A stretch of 64,000 nucleotides of DNA from Caballeronia sp. SL2Y3 (GCF_022879575.1 NZ_CP084260.1:2418001-2482000), one strand, 5' to 3'. Counted from the first letter of the stretch, positions 21,962 to 31,690 are shown. Numbers and translations: made by a program. The notes: a model not told the origin generated them from the sequence alone.

Positions 21962-22471
21962 TCATTTAACGACTTTCAGGTGCGACCGGCCAGAGGATTT
22001 CGAAGCGTCGTCATCCGAGAGGCCCGACGGCGCTTCGTCGCGCGACGAAGCCGCTGCAGCGCCCGACTGATCCTCCGCCGGAGACTCCACGCGACGGGCT
22101 TCCCGATCGGTCGAGCGGGGTGCGGCCGACACGCTCGGCTCGCTCGCGGTATGCGACGACTGCTCGACCGGGAACGCCATTCCCTGCCCGTTTTCGCGGG
22201 CATAAATGGCGAGCACGTTGGCGACCTGCACCTCGATCTTGTGCGACTTGCCGGAGAAGCGCGCGCTGAACTCGATCCATTCGTTTCCCATCTGCAACTG
22301 GCTCGTCGCCTCGAAGCTGATGTTGAGCACGATCTCGTCGTTGCGCACGAACTGGCGCGGCACGCGCGTCGCGCCGTCGACTCGCACGGCGATGTGGGGC
22401 GTAAAACCGTTATCGGTGCACCATTCGTACAGCGCGCGCAACAGATACGGCTTGGTGGAAATTTCTTGCAT
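21962..22471 (-). CDS. sspB: SspB, ClpXP specificity-enhancing factor
   Basis: A 169-residue adaptor that delivers ssrA-tagged and other substrates to ClpXP. The conserved dimeric domain occupies about residues 1-110 (STKPYLLRALYEWC, then TPHIAVRVDG, FSARFSGKSHKIEVQV). A long disordered acidic/Ser-rich linker follows, and the C-terminal HLKVVK is the ClpX-binding tail, matching the E. coli LRVVK type. ATG 22471 is preferred to TTG 22474. It follows sspA, as in most betaproteobacteria. Confidence 0.93.
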   Translation of the reverse strand: MQEISTKPYLLRALYEWCTDNGFTPHIAVRVDGATRVPRQFVRNDEIVLNISFEATSQLQMGNEWIEFSARFSGKSHKIEVQVANVLAIYARENGQGMAFPVEQSSHTASEPSVSAAPRSTDREARRVESPAEDQSGAAAASSRDEAPSGLSDDDASKSSGRSHLKVVK

Positions 22472-22534
22472 CAACTTTCCTCTGCCGGAGCACGGTCGCG
22501 CGAACTCGCGCCGGGCGCGCCCCGTTCTCGCAAA

Positions 22535-23146
22535 CTATCGACGCATCACCTTTTCGGAAGGCGTGAGCGCTTCAATATAGGCCGGGCGGCTGAAAATGCG
22601 CTCGGCGTACTTCATCAGCGGCGCGGCGTTCTTGGACAGCTCGATGCCATAGTGATCCAGACGCCACAAGAGCGGCGCGATCGCGACGTCGAGCATCGAG
22701 AATTCCTCGCCCAGCATGTACTTGTTCTTCAGGAAGATCGGCGCGAGTTGCGTGAGGCGGTCGCGGATCGCGCTGCGCGCCTTTTCGTGGTTCTTCTCGG
22801 CCGCCTTGCCCTTCTCGTTTTCGAGCGTGCCGACGTGCACAAAGAGTTCTTTCTCGAAGTTAAGCAGGAACAGACGCGCACGCGCACGCTGGACCGGATC
22901 GGCCGGCATGAGCTGCGGATGCGGGAAACGCTCGTCGATGTACTCGTTGATGATGTTCGACTCGTACAGGATCAGGTCGCGCTCGACGAGAATCGGCACT
23001 TGACCGTACGGGTTCATCACCGCGATGTCTTCCGGCTTGTTGAACAGATCGACGTCGCGAATCTCGAAATCCATGCCCTTTTCGAACAACACCAGCCGGC
23101 AGCGCTGGGAGAACGGGCAAGTAGTGCCGGAATACAGAACCATCAT
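22535..23146 (-). CDS. sspA: stringent starvation protein A
   Basis: A 203-residue GST-fold protein that binds RNA polymerase and modulates transcription in starvation and acid stress. The thioredoxin-like N-terminal domain begins VLYSGTTCPFSQRCRLVLFEKGM, and VPILVERDLILYESNIINEYID marks the GST cis-Pro and SNAIL-type motif. The C-terminal helical domain follows. Two tandem ATGs (23146, 23143) could start it. It sits 63 bp before sspB and 91 bp after petC, all on one strand. Confidence 0.93.
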   Translation of the reverse strand: MMVLYSGTTCPFSQRCRLVLFEKGMDFEIRDVDLFNKPEDIAVMNPYGQVPILVERDLILYESNIINEYIDERFPHPQLMPADPVQRARARLFLLNFEKELFVHVGTLENEKGKAAEKNHEKARSAIRDRLTQLAPIFLKNKYMLGEEFSMLDVAIAPLLWRLDHYGIELSKNAAPLMKYAERIFSRPAYIEALTPSEKVMRR

Positions 23147-23237
23147 GTTTTTTAAGTCCCTTCAGTAAACTCGAAGGCCGGCCGCGGGGCTCCCTCCCGG
23201 GAGCGCCGTCGAGCCGACCCACGCCGTCGATGGCGTG

Positions 23238-23993
23238 CTATTTGATATCTCGCCAGTATGCCGCGTTCAGACGCCATGCGAGGAAGCTCAGGAGCGCCAG
23301 AAACAGCAAGACCCAGACGCCGAGGCGCTTGCGGGTCTGCTGGGCGGGTTCGGACATCCACGAAAGGTACGAAACCAGATCAGCCACAGCTGAATCATAA
23401 TCCACGTTCGACATGGTGCCAGGCGTCACCTGAGTGTAACCCACGAATCTTTTTGTCTTTTCGCCGGTTTTCTCGTCCGTATCCGTCTCGAACCGTGCGT
23501 CGCGGATGCCTTGCAGCGTCCACAGCACATGCGGCATCCCCACGTTCTCGAACACGCGATTGTTCCAGCCCGTCGGCCTCGTGGGATCGCGGTAGAAGCT
23601 GCGCAAGTACGTATAGAGCCAGTCCTTGCCGCGCGCCCGCGCCTCCACCGACAAATCCGGCGGCGACGCGCCGAACCACGCTTTAGCGTCGTCCGGGCGC
23701 ATCGCGATGCTCATCGTGTTGCCGATCTTGTCCGTCGTGAACAGCAGATTTTCCTGAATCTGCTTCTGCGTGAGCCCGAGGTCCGTCAGACGGTTGTAGC
23801 GCATCAGGCTCGCGCTATGGCAGTTCAGGCAGTAGTTTACAAATATTTGAGCGCCGTGCTGCAAGGACGCAAAATTGTCCGCGTTATCGGGCGCGCGGTC
23901 CAGCACCGCTTCTTCCTCCGCGTGCACCGGCGCCGCGCTGAACGCGAACATCGCCGCGCCGATCATCGTGAGAGTCGAGAGCCATTTTTTCAT
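23238..23993 (-). CDS. petC: cytochrome c1 of the bc1 complex
   Basis: A 251-residue membrane-anchored haem c subunit of ubiquinol:cytochrome c reductase. A Sec signal peptide (about residues 1-25, ending VHA) precedes the mature protein. The haem motif CLNCH is at 55-59, and the sixth ligand is probably the Met of NTMSIAMRP. A C-terminal transmembrane helix (VWVLLFLALLSFLAW) anchors it on the periplasmic face. It is the third gene of petABC, 22 bp after petB. Confidence 0.95.
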   Translation of the reverse strand: MKKWLSTLTMIGAAMFAFSAAPVHAEEEAVLDRAPDNADNFASLQHGAQIFVNYCLNCHSASLMRYNRLTDLGLTQKQIQENLLFTTDKIGNTMSIAMRPDDAKAWFGASPPDLSVEARARGKDWLYTYLRSFYRDPTRPTGWNNRVFENVGMPHVLWTLQGIRDARFETDTDEKTGEKTKRFVGYTQVTPGTMSNVDYDSAVADLVSYLSWMSEPAQQTRKRLGVWVLLFLALLSFLAWRLNAAYWRDIK

Positions 23994-24015
23994 CGTGTCG
24001 TCTCCGGGCAGGCGC

Positions 24016-25398
24016 TTAGTGGAGTTTGTAGTTCACTCGCTCGGGCGGCGTCTTGAATCTGCCGCGCGGCGTCCAGAAAGGCATGCCGAGGAAAAACGCG
24101 AAATAGATGAGCGCGCAGATCTGTGCGATGAGCGTCCCCGCCGGCGATGGCGGACGCGTTCCCAAAAAGCCGAGCACCAAAAACGCGAAGACGAAGATCG
24201 CGTAGAAGACTTTGTGAAAGAGCGGCCGATACCGGATCGACTTCACCGGGCTTCGATCAAGCCAGGGCACGAAGAACAGCGAGACGACCGCCGTGCCCAT
24301 CACGACCACGCCCCAGAACTTGGATTCGGTGAGCGCCATGAACACGATCACCACGAGCGCGAGGACTGGCAGCGCAATGCGCCATTTTCCGCGCGCGCGC
24401 AAAAGCGCAAACACCGCGAGCAGCGCGATGATGATCATCAGCACGATCTTGAACGGATCCGTGGTCGCACGCAGCATCGCGTAGAACGCGGTGAAGTACC
24501 ACACGGGCGCAATTTCAGACGGCGTTTGCAGCGGATTGGCCGGCACGAAGTTATTCGCTTCGAGGAAGTAGCCGCCCATTTCCGGCGCGAAGAAAATGAT
24601 CGCCGCGAAAATCAGCAAAAAGACGCACACGCCCATGAAGTCGTGGACCGAGTAATACGGGTGAAACGGAATACCGTCGAGCGGAATGCCGTTCGCATCC
24701 TTTTTCGCCTTGATTTCGATGCCGTCGGGATTATTCGACCCGACTTCATGCAGCGCGACCAGATGCGCGACCACGAGTCCGATCAGAACAAGCGGAATCG
24801 CGATTACATGAAACGAGAAGAAGCGATTCAGCGTGACGTCCGACACGACATAATCGCCGCGAATCCACAGCGACAAATCCGGGCCGATAAAAGGAATCGC
24901 CGAGAACAGATTCACGATCACCTGCGCGCCCCAGAACGACATTTGCCCCCAAGGCAGCAGATATCCAAAGAACGCCTCTGCCATCAGGCACAGGAAAATG
25001 GCGCAGCCGAAAATCCAGACGAGCTCGCGCGGCTTGCGGTACGACCCGTACATCAGGCTGCGGAACATATGCAGATAAACGACGACGAAAAACATCGACG
25101 CGCCCGTGGAATGCATATACCGGATGAGCCAGCCCCACGGCACTTCGCGCATGATGTACTCGACCGATGCAAAAGCCAGCGTCGCATCGGGCTTGTAATT
25201 CATGACGAGAAAAATGCCCGTGACGATCTGAATGACCAGCACGAGCATTGAGAGCGAGCCGAAGAAATACCAGAAGTTGAAGTTCTTCGGCGCGTAGTAT
25301 TCGGTAACGTGTTTCTTCCAGGTGGATGTCAAAGGAAACCGGCGATCTATCCAGCCCAAGAAGCCCGTCGTTTCCACATCCTTGTCTGCGGTCGCCAT
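24016..25398 (-). CDS. petB: cytochrome b of the bc1 complex
   Basis: A 460-residue integral membrane protein with two b haems and both quinone sites. Haem-ligand helices are visible at RYMHSTGASMFFVVVYLHMF and FFSFHVIAIPLVLIGLVVAH. The Qo-site tetrapeptide is PVWY (EIAPVWYFTAFYA) rather than PEWY, a variant known in beta- and gammaproteobacteria. The start codon directly abuts the petA stop codon, so the two are translationally close. Confidence 0.95.
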   Translation of the reverse strand: MATADKDVETTGFLGWIDRRFPLTSTWKKHVTEYYAPKNFNFWYFFGSLSMLVLVIQIVTGIFLVMNYKPDATLAFASVEYIMREVPWGWLIRYMHSTGASMFFVVVYLHMFRSLMYGSYRKPRELVWIFGCAIFLCLMAEAFFGYLLPWGQMSFWGAQVIVNLFSAIPFIGPDLSLWIRGDYVVSDVTLNRFFSFHVIAIPLVLIGLVVAHLVALHEVGSNNPDGIEIKAKKDANGIPLDGIPFHPYYSVHDFMGVCVFLLIFAAIIFFAPEMGGYFLEANNFVPANPLQTPSEIAPVWYFTAFYAMLRATTDPFKIVLMIIIALLAVFALLRARGKWRIALPVLALVVIVFMALTESKFWGVVVMGTAVVSLFFVPWLDRSPVKSIRYRPLFHKVFYAIFVFAFLVLGFLGTRPPSPAGTLIAQICALIYFAFFLGMPFWTPRGRFKTPPERVNYKLH

Positions 25399-26019
25399 TT
25401 AAGCCTCTCCCTTTTCGTCCTTGCCGATCACGAGTTGCGTCGCGGAAGTGAACATGTACGGCGGCACGTCCAGATTCTGCGGCGCGGGCTTGTTCTTGAA
25501 GACGCGGCCGGCCATGTCATAGGTCGAGCCGTGGCACGGGCAAAGAAAGCCGCCCGGCCAGTTATCGGGAAGATTGGGTTGCGGACCTTCAGAAAAACGC
25601 GGCGTCGGCGTGCAGCCGAGATGCGTACAGACGGCGACGGCCACGAATATGTTCTTGTGATCGGCGCGGGAGCGGAACTCGTTGTTGCAGTACTCCGGCA
25701 ACGGCATCGAGAACTCCATTTTGGACTTCGGATCGGCCACTTCGTTGTCGGCTTTCTTCACGTCGGACAGCATTTCGTCCGTGCGATTCACGATCCACAC
25801 CGGCTTGCCGCGCCAGGCGACCGTCATCATTTCGCCCGGCTTCAGTCCGCTGATATCGACCTCGACGGGCGCGCCCGCCGCCTTGGCCTTCTCCGACGGA
25901 GCGAACGAACCAACAAAGGGAACCAGCGTTGCCACACCTCCGACACCACCTGCCACGGTCGTCGTAATCAGCCAGGTACGGCGGCCGCCATCGACGCGCT
26001 TATCGTCCTTGTCTCGCAT
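25399..26019 (-). CDS. petA: Rieske iron-sulfur subunit of the bc1 complex
   Basis: A 206-residue protein with an uncleaved twin-arginine N-terminus (GGRRTWLITT, residues 11-20) and one transmembrane helix. The 2Fe-2S ligands lie in CTHLGC (131-136) and CPCHGS (160-165). It passes electrons from ubiquinol to cytochrome c1. The frame opens at GTG 26031, but ATG 26019 with GTGGGG upstream is preferred. It is the first gene of petABC. Its Tat signal links it to the tatABC genes at 28310-29934. Confidence 0.95.
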   Translation of the reverse strand: MRDKDDKRVDGGRRTWLITTTVAGGVGGVATLVPFVGSFAPSEKAKAAGAPVEVDISGLKPGEMMTVAWRGKPVWIVNRTDEMLSDVKKADNEVADPKSKMEFSMPLPEYCNNEFRSRADHKNIFVAVAVCTHLGCTPTPRFSEGPQPNLPDNWPGGFLCPCHGSTYDMAGRVFKNKPAPQNLDVPPYMFTSATQLVIGKDEKGEA

Positions 26020-26122
26020 CACACGCCCCACTTCTGAGTTGGATTTATACCGTCACATCAGTGTTCCGCCGCTAGTGTGCGCGAATGGAGTTGCCATTTA
26101 CAAGGGCCGTTAGGGGAAAATT

Positions 26123-26148
26123 ACCCGGATTTAGCGAACCTTCCGGGT
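26123..26148 (-). terminator. hairpin terminator after the Nif3-family gene
   Basis: Arms ACCCGGA and TCCGGGT enclose a 12-nt loop and are followed on the minus strand by AATTTTCCCC. It lies about 80 bp past the Nif3-family stop and before petA. Confidence 0.55.
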
Positions 26149-26227
26149 TTTCCCCACGTTTTCGCGCGTTCGCGTGAAGCATCCTTTCAAGCCTACAGCC
26201 GGGCCCAAACGAAGAAAAATCGCCGCT

Positions 26228-26974
26228 TCAGACCGGATTATCGATATCGATAAACACATGCTCGATGTCGAACTCTTCGGACAGGTGCGCGCCGACGGCC
26301 TGCACACCATAGCGCTCCGTCGCGTGATGCCCCGCCGCGATATACGCCACGCCGGATTCCGCCGCGATATGCATCGTCTGCTCAGACACTTCGCCGCTGA
26401 GATACACGTCGGCGCCCGCGTCGATGGCCTGTTCGAAATACCCCTGCGCGCCGCCCGTGCACCACGCGACGCGCCGCAACTCGCGGTCGGCATCGCCGAA
26501 CACGAGCGGCTTGCGGCCGAGCGCGTTCTCGACGGTCGCGGTGAAGTGCTCGAGCGAAAGCGGCATGGTGATCGGCGCTAGCCAGCCGATGTCCTGATCG
26601 CCGAAACGGCCGTCGGCAATGACGCCGAGCCGCGCACCGATCTGCGCGTTGTTGCCGAGTTCTGGGTGCGCGTCGAGCGGCAGGTGATACGCGAAAAGAT
26701 TGATGTCGTTGGCGATCAGCGTGCGCAGCCGCCGATGCTTGCGCCCCGTGATCTGCGGCGCCTCGTTGCGCCAGAAATAGCCGTGATGGACGAGCACCGT
26801 GTCCGCGCCCCACTCCAGCGCGGCTTCCAGGAAGGCGAGCGAAGCCGTCACGCCGGTCGCGATTTTCTGAACGCGGCGCGTGCCTTCCACCTGTAGGCCG
26901 TTCGGGCAATAGTCCTTGAAGCGGCCGATTTCCAGCAGGTTGTTCAGATACAATTCGAGTTCGATCCGATCCAT
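26228..26974 (-). CDS. Nif3-like dinuclear metal-centre protein (YbgI family)
   Basis: A 248-residue member of the Nif3/YbgI family, hexameric proteins with a two-metal centre. Metal ligands are visible in VLVHHGYFW (about residues 60-68) and near the C-terminus in [12 protein letters not shown]. The N-terminus [27 protein letters not shown] is characteristic. The activity is not firmly established; cyclohydrolase-like or metal-chaperone roles have been proposed. It is divergent from the HtrA-type protease with 20 bp between start codons, so their promoters must overlap each other's coding sequence. Confidence 0.9.
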   Translation of the reverse strand: MDRIELELYLNNLLEIGRFKDYCPNGLQVEGTRRVQKIATGVTASLAFLEAALEWGADTVLVHHGYFWRNEAPQITGRKHRRLRTLIANDINLFAYHLPLDAHPELGNNAQIGARLGVIADGRFGDQDIGWLAPITMPLSLEHFTATVENALGRKPLVFGDADRELRRVAWCTGGAQGYFEQAIDAGADVYLSGEVSEQTMHIAAESGVAYIAAGHHATERYGVQAVGAHLSEEFDIEHVFIDIDNPV

Positions 26975-26994
26975 GAAATCCTCTATCCCTTCAA

Positions 26995-28212
26995 ATGCTT
27001 AGACGCTTCTGGCTGTTTTTTGCCCAAGCGGTCACCGTGCTTTTGGCTCTGATGTTCATCATCGCGACCCTGAAACCGCAGTGGCTTCAACGTCAGGGCC
27101 AATTCGGCAAGCAACTCGCCGAGCCGATCGTCGCGTTACAGGAAGTGGCGCCGAGCATCGGCTCGCGCCCGCTCCAGTCGTCTTATGCGGACGGCGCGCA
27201 AAAGGCGATGCCCGCGGTGGTGAACGTGTTCTCCAGCAAGGACGGCAATCTGCCGGCGGACCCGCGAGCCAAAGACCCGCTATTCCGCTACTTCTTCGGC
27301 GACAAGAACAGACGCAAGAACGACGAGCCTCCCGCGTCGAATCTCGGGTCAGGCGTCATCGTCAGCTCGGAAGGTTACATTCTAACGAACCAGCACGTCG
27401 TGGACGGCGCGGATCAGATCGAAGTGGCGCTCGCGGACGGCCGCACGTCGAGCGCGAAAGTGATCGGCGTCGATCCCGAAACGGACCTCGCCGTGCTGAA
27501 GATCGCGCTCACGAACCTGCCGAGCATCACGCTCGGGCGAATGGACCAGACGCACGTCGGCGATGTCGTGCTGGCGATCGGCAATCCGTTCGGCGTCGGC
27601 CAGACGGTGACGATGGGCATCGTGAGCGCGCTCGGGCGCAATCATCTGGGCATCAATACGTTCGAGAACTTCATTCAGACCGACGCGGCCATCAATCCCG
27701 GCAACTCGGGCGGTGCGCTCGTAGACGTGAACGGCAACCTGCTCGGCATCAACACCGCCATCTATTCACGTAGCGGCGGCTCGCTAGGCATCGGCTTCGC
27801 CATTCCGGTGTCGACGGCGCGCAGCGTACTGGAGAGCATCATCACGACGGGCACGGTGACGCGCGGATGGATCGGCGTGGAGCCGCAGGACGTGACGCCG
27901 GAAATCGCCGAATCGTTCGGGCTCGATCAGAAATCCGGCGCGATCGTCGCGGGCGTGCTGCAAGGCGGCCCGGCGGATAAAGCCGGCATCAAGCCGGGCG
28001 ATATTCTCGTCAGCATCAACGAGGACACGATCACCGACACCACGCGCCTCTTGAACGTCGTTGCTCAGATCAAGCCGGGCACGTCCGTGAAAGTGCATCT
28101 GATGCGCAAGAACAAGGAACTGGACGTGAACGTGATGATCGGCAAACGGCCCGCGCAGCCGAAGGCGCCGCAGGCGCCGGACGAAGATCAGGGCGATCAG
28201 GGCGACGAATAA
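26995..28212 (+). CDS. HtrA/Do-family periplasmic serine protease
   Basis: A 405-residue S1C protease. The N-terminal hydrophobic segment (about residues 6-25) acts as a membrane anchor or signal. The catalytic triad reads H134 (TNQHVVDG), D164 (PETDLAVLK) and S238 (NPGNSGGAL). A single PDZ domain spans about residues 275-370 and a charged Gln/Asp-rich tail ends the protein. One PDZ and an uncleaved anchor resemble DegS more than DegP, so a role in envelope-stress signalling is possible. It ends before a strong terminator at 28236-28257. Confidence 0.88.
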   Translation: MLRRFWLFFAQAVTVLLALMFIIATLKPQWLQRQGQFGKQLAEPIVALQEVAPSIGSRPLQSSYADGAQKAMPAVVNVFSSKDGNLPADPRAKDPLFRYFFGDKNRRKNDEPPASNLGSGVIVSSEGYILTNQHVVDGADQIEVALADGRTSSAKVIGVDPETDLAVLKIALTNLPSITLGRMDQTHVGDVVLAIGNPFGVGQTVTMGIVSALGRNHLGINTFENFIQTDAAINPGNSGGALVDVNGNLLGINTAIYSRSGGSLGIGFAIPVSTARSVLESIITTGTVTRGWIGVEPQDVTPEIAESFGLDQKSGAIVAGVLQGGPADKAGIKPGDILVSINEDTITDTTRLLNVVAQIKPGTSVKVHLMRKNKELDVNVMIGKRPAQPKAPQAPDEDQGDQGDE

Positions 28213-28235
28213 CGCGCCGAGCGTCCAAAGAAAAA

Positions 28236-28257
28236 GGCAGCTTCGGCTGCCTTTTTT
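28236..28257. terminator. bidirectional Rho-independent terminator
   Basis: GGCAGC (28236-28241), loop TTCG and GCTGCC (28246-28251) are flanked by A5 before and T6 after, between the convergent htrA-type gene and tatC. Confidence 0.93.
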
Positions 28258-28309
28258 ACTGCGGAAAATGCGCGCTCGGTCCGGCCGACGCTGCGACAAT
28301 CGGCCGCAG

Positions 28310-29086
28310 CTATTTCACGGTCAGTTCCTCGCTCTTGATCGCGTCTTTGCCGACAACCAGCCGCGCCGCCACGATTCCCGCTTCGTACAAGATGATGAGC
28401 GGGATCGCGAGAATGAGCTGCGAAAAGACATCCGGCGGCGTCACCACGGCCGAGATGATGAACGCGCCGACGATCACATACGGCCGGATCTGCTTGAGCT
28501 TCTGAATCGACACCACGCCCATGCGCGCGAGCAGCACGACGACGATCGGCACCTCGAAAGTCACGCCGAACGCAAGGAACATGGTGAGCACGAAGCTCAG
28601 GTAGTTGTCGATATCCGTCGTCATCTCCGCGCCGAGCGGCGCGTTGTAATGCGCCATCACGCGGAAAATGGTCGGGAATACGATGAAATACGCGAACGCC
28701 ATGCCGCACAGAAACAGCGCGTAGCTGCTCGACACCAGCGGCGCGACGAGCTTCTTCTCATGCTGATAAAGCCCCGGCGCGACGAACGCCCAGATTTGAT
28801 ACAGCACGAACGGCAGCGCGATGACGAAGGCCACCAGCATCGTCACTTTCATCGGCACGAAGAACGAGCCGGTGACGTCGGTCACGATCATCTTGCCGTC
28901 GCGCGGCAGGTTCTGCATCAGCGGACGCGCGAGCAGTTTGAAGATGTCGGGCGCCCAGTACACCAGCCCGACGAAAACGACGATGACCGAAGCCCCCGCG
29001 CGGATGATGCGATCGCGCAGTTCCACCAGATGGGAGATAAACGTCTCTTCGACGGGCTCGTCTTTATTATGTTGCGGGTCGCTCAC
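28310..29086 (-). CDS. tatC: Tat translocase subunit TatC
   Basis: A 258-residue six-helix inner-membrane protein that recognises twin-arginine signal peptides. The N-terminal ETFISHLVELRDRIIRA is the conserved cytoplasmic motif, and FVLYQIWAFVAPGLYQHEKK (first loop) and the PPDVFSQ segment are typical. It is the last gene of tatABC, 44 bp after tatB, and ends near the terminator shared with the protease gene. Confidence 0.95.
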   Translation of the reverse strand: MSDPQHNKDEPVEETFISHLVELRDRIIRAGASVIVVFVGLVYWAPDIFKLLARPLMQNLPRDGKMIVTDVTGSFFVPMKVTMLVAFVIALPFVLYQIWAFVAPGLYQHEKKLVAPLVSSSYALFLCGMAFAYFIVFPTIFRVMAHYNAPLGAEMTTDIDNYLSFVLTMFLAFGVTFEVPIVVVLLARMGVVSIQKLKQIRPYVIVGAFIISAVVTPPDVFSQLILAIPLIILYEAGIVAARLVVGKDAIKSEELTVK

Positions 29087-29130
29087 GCCGGCCCTCGGTT
29101 TGGATCATCGATGGAAGAAATGCGGCCGTG

Positions 29131-29664
29131 TCAGAAGAACTTCGTCGGACGGCGCAAGCTTGCGGGCGTATGACGCGCGACACGGGCCGCGCCCGACTGC
29201 ACGCGCGTGCGGCGCGCGGTGGTGCGCTTGTACCAGCTCGGAACCGCGGTCTGCTTGACGCGCCAGTTCTTGCGCTTCGCCGGCGCGAACGTCGAGTTCA
29301 CCCAAGGCTTGTCGGAAGCGCCGCTTTCATCCGCAGACGAAGCCGGAGCGCCTCCCGCGATGCTCGGCTCCACCGACGTGCCTTCCCGCCACGCATCGTT
29401 CAGGTCGGACTCGTGGCGCCGCAAATTGTCGTGAATCGTCGATTCGACGTTCGACGCCGCCGTCTCGAACTGCGTGCGCATCTTTTTGAGTTCGTCGAGT
29501 TCCATCTCGCGCGCCACCTCCGACTTCACGTCGTTGATGTAACGCTGAGCGCGCCCGAAGAGCGCGCCCGCCGTGCGCGCGACGCCGGGCAACCGCTCCG
29601 GCCCGAGCACCACCAGCGCGACGACGCCGATGAGCGCCATTTTGGTCAGACCGAGATCGAGCAT
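29131..29664 (-). CDS. tatB: Tat translocase subunit TatB
   Basis: A 177-residue protein with one N-terminal transmembrane helix (LTKMALIGVVALVVLGPERLP) followed by an amphipathic helix and a long, charged, poorly conserved C-terminal region ending in a basic Arg-rich stretch. It cooperates with TatC in signal-peptide recognition. It lies 36 bp after tatA. Confidence 0.92.
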   Translation of the reverse strand: MLDLGLTKMALIGVVALVVLGPERLPGVARTAGALFGRAQRYINDVKSEVAREMELDELKKMRTQFETAASNVESTIHDNLRRHESDLNDAWREGTSVEPSIAGGAPASSADESGASDKPWVNSTFAPAKRKNWRVKQTAVPSWYKRTTARRTRVQSGAARVARHTPASLRRPTKFF

Positions 29665-29700
29665 TGAAGGAACTGTGCAGGGTTACGTTCGCCCGTTCGA

Positions 29701-29934
29701 TTAGCGGTAGTCGCCCGAACGCGTCTTGTCCTTCGCTTCGACGTCCACCGTGTCGCGCGGCAGTTGATCGCGTTTATCGGCCGACGCGGGGTTGTCTTCC
29801 TCACGCATGCCTTCCTTGAAGCCGCGAACCGCGCCGCCCAGATCACCGCCGATATTGCGCAGTTTCTTCGTGCCGAAGACGAGCGCCACGATCAGCAGAA
29901 CGATCAACCAATGCCAAATGCTTAACGAACCCAT
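29701..29934 (-). CDS. tatA: Tat translocase subunit TatA
   Basis: A 77-residue pore-forming subunit. The transmembrane helix is [20 protein letters not shown], followed by the amphipathic helix [15 protein letters not shown]. It is the first of the tat genes, downstream of hinT. Substrates include cofactor proteins such as the Rieske subunit encoded at 25399-26019. Confidence 0.94.
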   Translation of the reverse strand: MGSLSIWHWLIVLLIVALVFGTKKLRNIGGDLGGAVRGFKEGMREEDNPASADKRDQLPRDTVDVEAKDKTRSGDYR

Positions 29935-30085
29935 GAATGAAAACTCTCCTATTTGCGCCGCAAAAGCCTTTCCGCGACGGAAGGCTGGCCTGCAGCTCGA
30001 GCCGAAGCAATGCCGCCTCGGCTATCAGTATCGATTTTGCGCGCCCAATATGGCATTGGAAAGCAAAACGCCGATGAAACCGGCG

Positions 30086-30448
30086 TCAGCCCATTCGCCG
30101 CCACGGACGCGCCCCAGCCAGAAGATGCGCATGAATGTGATACACCTCCTGCCCGCCGCCTGGCCCGGTATTGATGACCGTCCGGAAACCGGTATCCCCA
30201 CCCGTGTAGGAAACGCCCAGATCTTTCGCGAGACGGCCAACGAGACTTAACATTCTACCAAGCAGCGGCGCATCGCTTTCGGAACAGTCCGAAAGCGTCT
30301 CGATGTGCTGACGCGGAATCACGAGCACGTGAAACGGCGCGGCCGGGTTGATGTCGTTGAACGCGACGAATTCGTCGTCCTCGTAGACCTTGGTGCTCGG
30401 AATCTGCCCGGAGGCAATTTTGCAGAAGATGCAGTTGTCTTGGCTCAT
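30086..30448 (-). CDS. hinT: HIT-family nucleoside phosphoramidase (HinT type)
   Basis: A 120-residue histidine-triad protein. CIFCKIASGQIPSTKVYEDD is the typical start, and the catalytic motif HIHAHLLAG lies near residue 112. The frame is open far upstream to 30757, but ATG 30448 matches the family start. It lies between the small membrane protein gene and tatA, a common betaproteobacterial arrangement. Confidence 0.93.
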   Translation of the reverse strand: MSQDNCIFCKIASGQIPSTKVYEDDEFVAFNDINPAAPFHVLVIPRQHIETLSDCSESDAPLLGRMLSLVGRLAKDLGVSYTGGDTGFRTVINTGPGGGQEVYHIHAHLLAGARPWRRMG

Positions 30449-30480
30449 GAATGTGCGTACTCCGTTGCCAGGCATCGCCG

Positions 30481-30873
30481 TTAGAACCACGTCTGCGGGT
30501 CGATCGGTTTGTTTTCGTAGAGAAACAGCCAGCCCTTGATGACGCGATACAGCGTCCAAATGCCGACTGCGGACAAGATGAGAAAGCCGACGCCCACGAA
30601 CAGCAGCGCGACGCCGATCACATGGCCGAGCACCGCCCACCAGAACGTGCGGATTTGCCATGAAAAGTGCGCCTGATACGGCGTGCCGACGGTATCGCCG
30701 CGCTTCAGATAATTGATGATGACCGCGACGAGCACGGTCAGCCCGCCCGTCAGCCAATAGAGCGCGTACAGCGCATAAAGGATGTGCGTGAGCGTGCGCA
30801 GGCTGCGCAGCCGCTCGTCTTCCGCCGGCGTCTGAACCACAGGCGGCGGGTACGGTCCATCGACCCCGGCCAT
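30481..30873 (-). CDS. small integral membrane protein, DUF4870/Tic20-like
   Basis: A 130-residue protein with three or four hydrophobic segments (ILYALYALYWLTGGLTVLVAVI; WAVLGHVIGVALLFVGVGFLIL). The pattern and the C-terminal YRVIKGWLFLYENKPI resemble DUF4870-type proteins. Function is unknown. It is between hisE and hinT on the same strand. Confidence 0.75.
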   Translation of the reverse strand: MAGVDGPYPPPVVQTPAEDERLRSLRTLTHILYALYALYWLTGGLTVLVAVIINYLKRGDTVGTPYQAHFSWQIRTFWWAVLGHVIGVALLFVGVGFLILSAVGIWTLYRVIKGWLFLYENKPIDPQTWF

Positions 30874-30917
30874 GCTTGCCTCCTCCGCTAGCGCGAGAAA
30901 AGTGGGCGAACGCCTCG

Positions 30918-31286
30918 TCAGCCGCCGTTCTGTTCGCGCTCGCGCGACTTGCGCAGCGCCTTTTCCTCGATACCCGACAAGCCTTCGCGCCGCTCCAGTT
31001 CGGCGACCACGTCAGCGGGGCTCAGGTCGAAGTGCGACAGCATCACGAGACAATGGAACCACAAATCGGCGACCTCGCCGACGAGCGCCTTCGGCGCGCC
31101 GCCGTGGCGCGCGTCCTTCGCGGCGAGCACGACTTCGGTCGCTTCCTCGCCGATCTTCTTCAGGACCGCGTCGTCACCTTTGTGAAAGAGTCGCGAAACG
31201 TAGGATTGTTCCGGATCGCCGCCCTTCCGGCTGTCGATGACGGCGGCAAGGCGAAGCAGCGTATCCAGCGTGGTGGCTTGGGTCAT
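30918..31286 (-). CDS. hisE: phosphoribosyl-ATP pyrophosphatase
   Basis: A 122-residue MazG-like enzyme for step 2 of histidine synthesis (PR-ATP to PR-AMP). The core [15 protein letters not shown] and [10 protein letters not shown] helices are visible. ATG 31286 overlaps the hisI stop by 4 bp (ATGA), so the longer frame to 31397 is rejected. HisE and HisI are separate genes here, unlike the fused enzyme of enterics. Confidence 0.94.
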   Translation of the reverse strand: MTQATTLDTLLRLAAVIDSRKGGDPEQSYVSRLFHKGDDAVLKKIGEEATEVVLAAKDARHGGAPKALVGEVADLWFHCLVMLSHFDLSPADVVAELERREGLSGIEEKALRKSREREQNGG

Positions 31287-31687
31287 TTGTAGATGCTTTC
31301 TGGGTCTTTCAGGACCGGCTCGACGGCGACCCACTCGCCGCTTTCGGCCGTTCCCTCGAATTTCTGGAAGAAGCAGGAATGGCGGCCCGTATGGCACGCG
31401 ATGCCCGACACCTGCTCGACCTTGAGCAGCACGACGTCTTCATCGCAATCGAGCCGCACTTCGTGTACGTGCTGAACGTGCCCCGATTCTTCGCCCTTGA
31501 ACCACAGGCGCTGTCGCGAGCGCGAGAAATACACGGCGCGCTTGAGTTCGATGGTCTTCGCCAGCGCCTCGCGGTTCATCCATGCGAACATCAGCACGTC
31601 GTTGGTCGATGCTTCCTGCGCGATGACGGGCACGAGGCCGTTCGCGTCCCACTTCACCTTATCGAGCCAATTCGTCGGGTCGCTCAC
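31283..31687 (-). CDS. hisI: phosphoribosyl-AMP cyclohydrolase
   Basis: A 134-residue zinc enzyme for step 3 of histidine synthesis. Conserved blocks are [41 protein letters not shown] and the Cys-containing [10 protein letters not shown]. It lies 3 bp after hisF and overlaps hisE. Confidence 0.95.
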   Translation of the reverse strand: MSDPTNWLDKVKWDANGLVPVIAQEASTNDVLMFAWMNREALAKTIELKRAVYFSRSRQRLWFKGEESGHVQHVHEVRLDCDEDVVLLKVEQVSGIACHTGRHSCFFQKFEGTAESGEWVAVEPVLKDPESIYK

Positions 31688-31690
31688 GGT

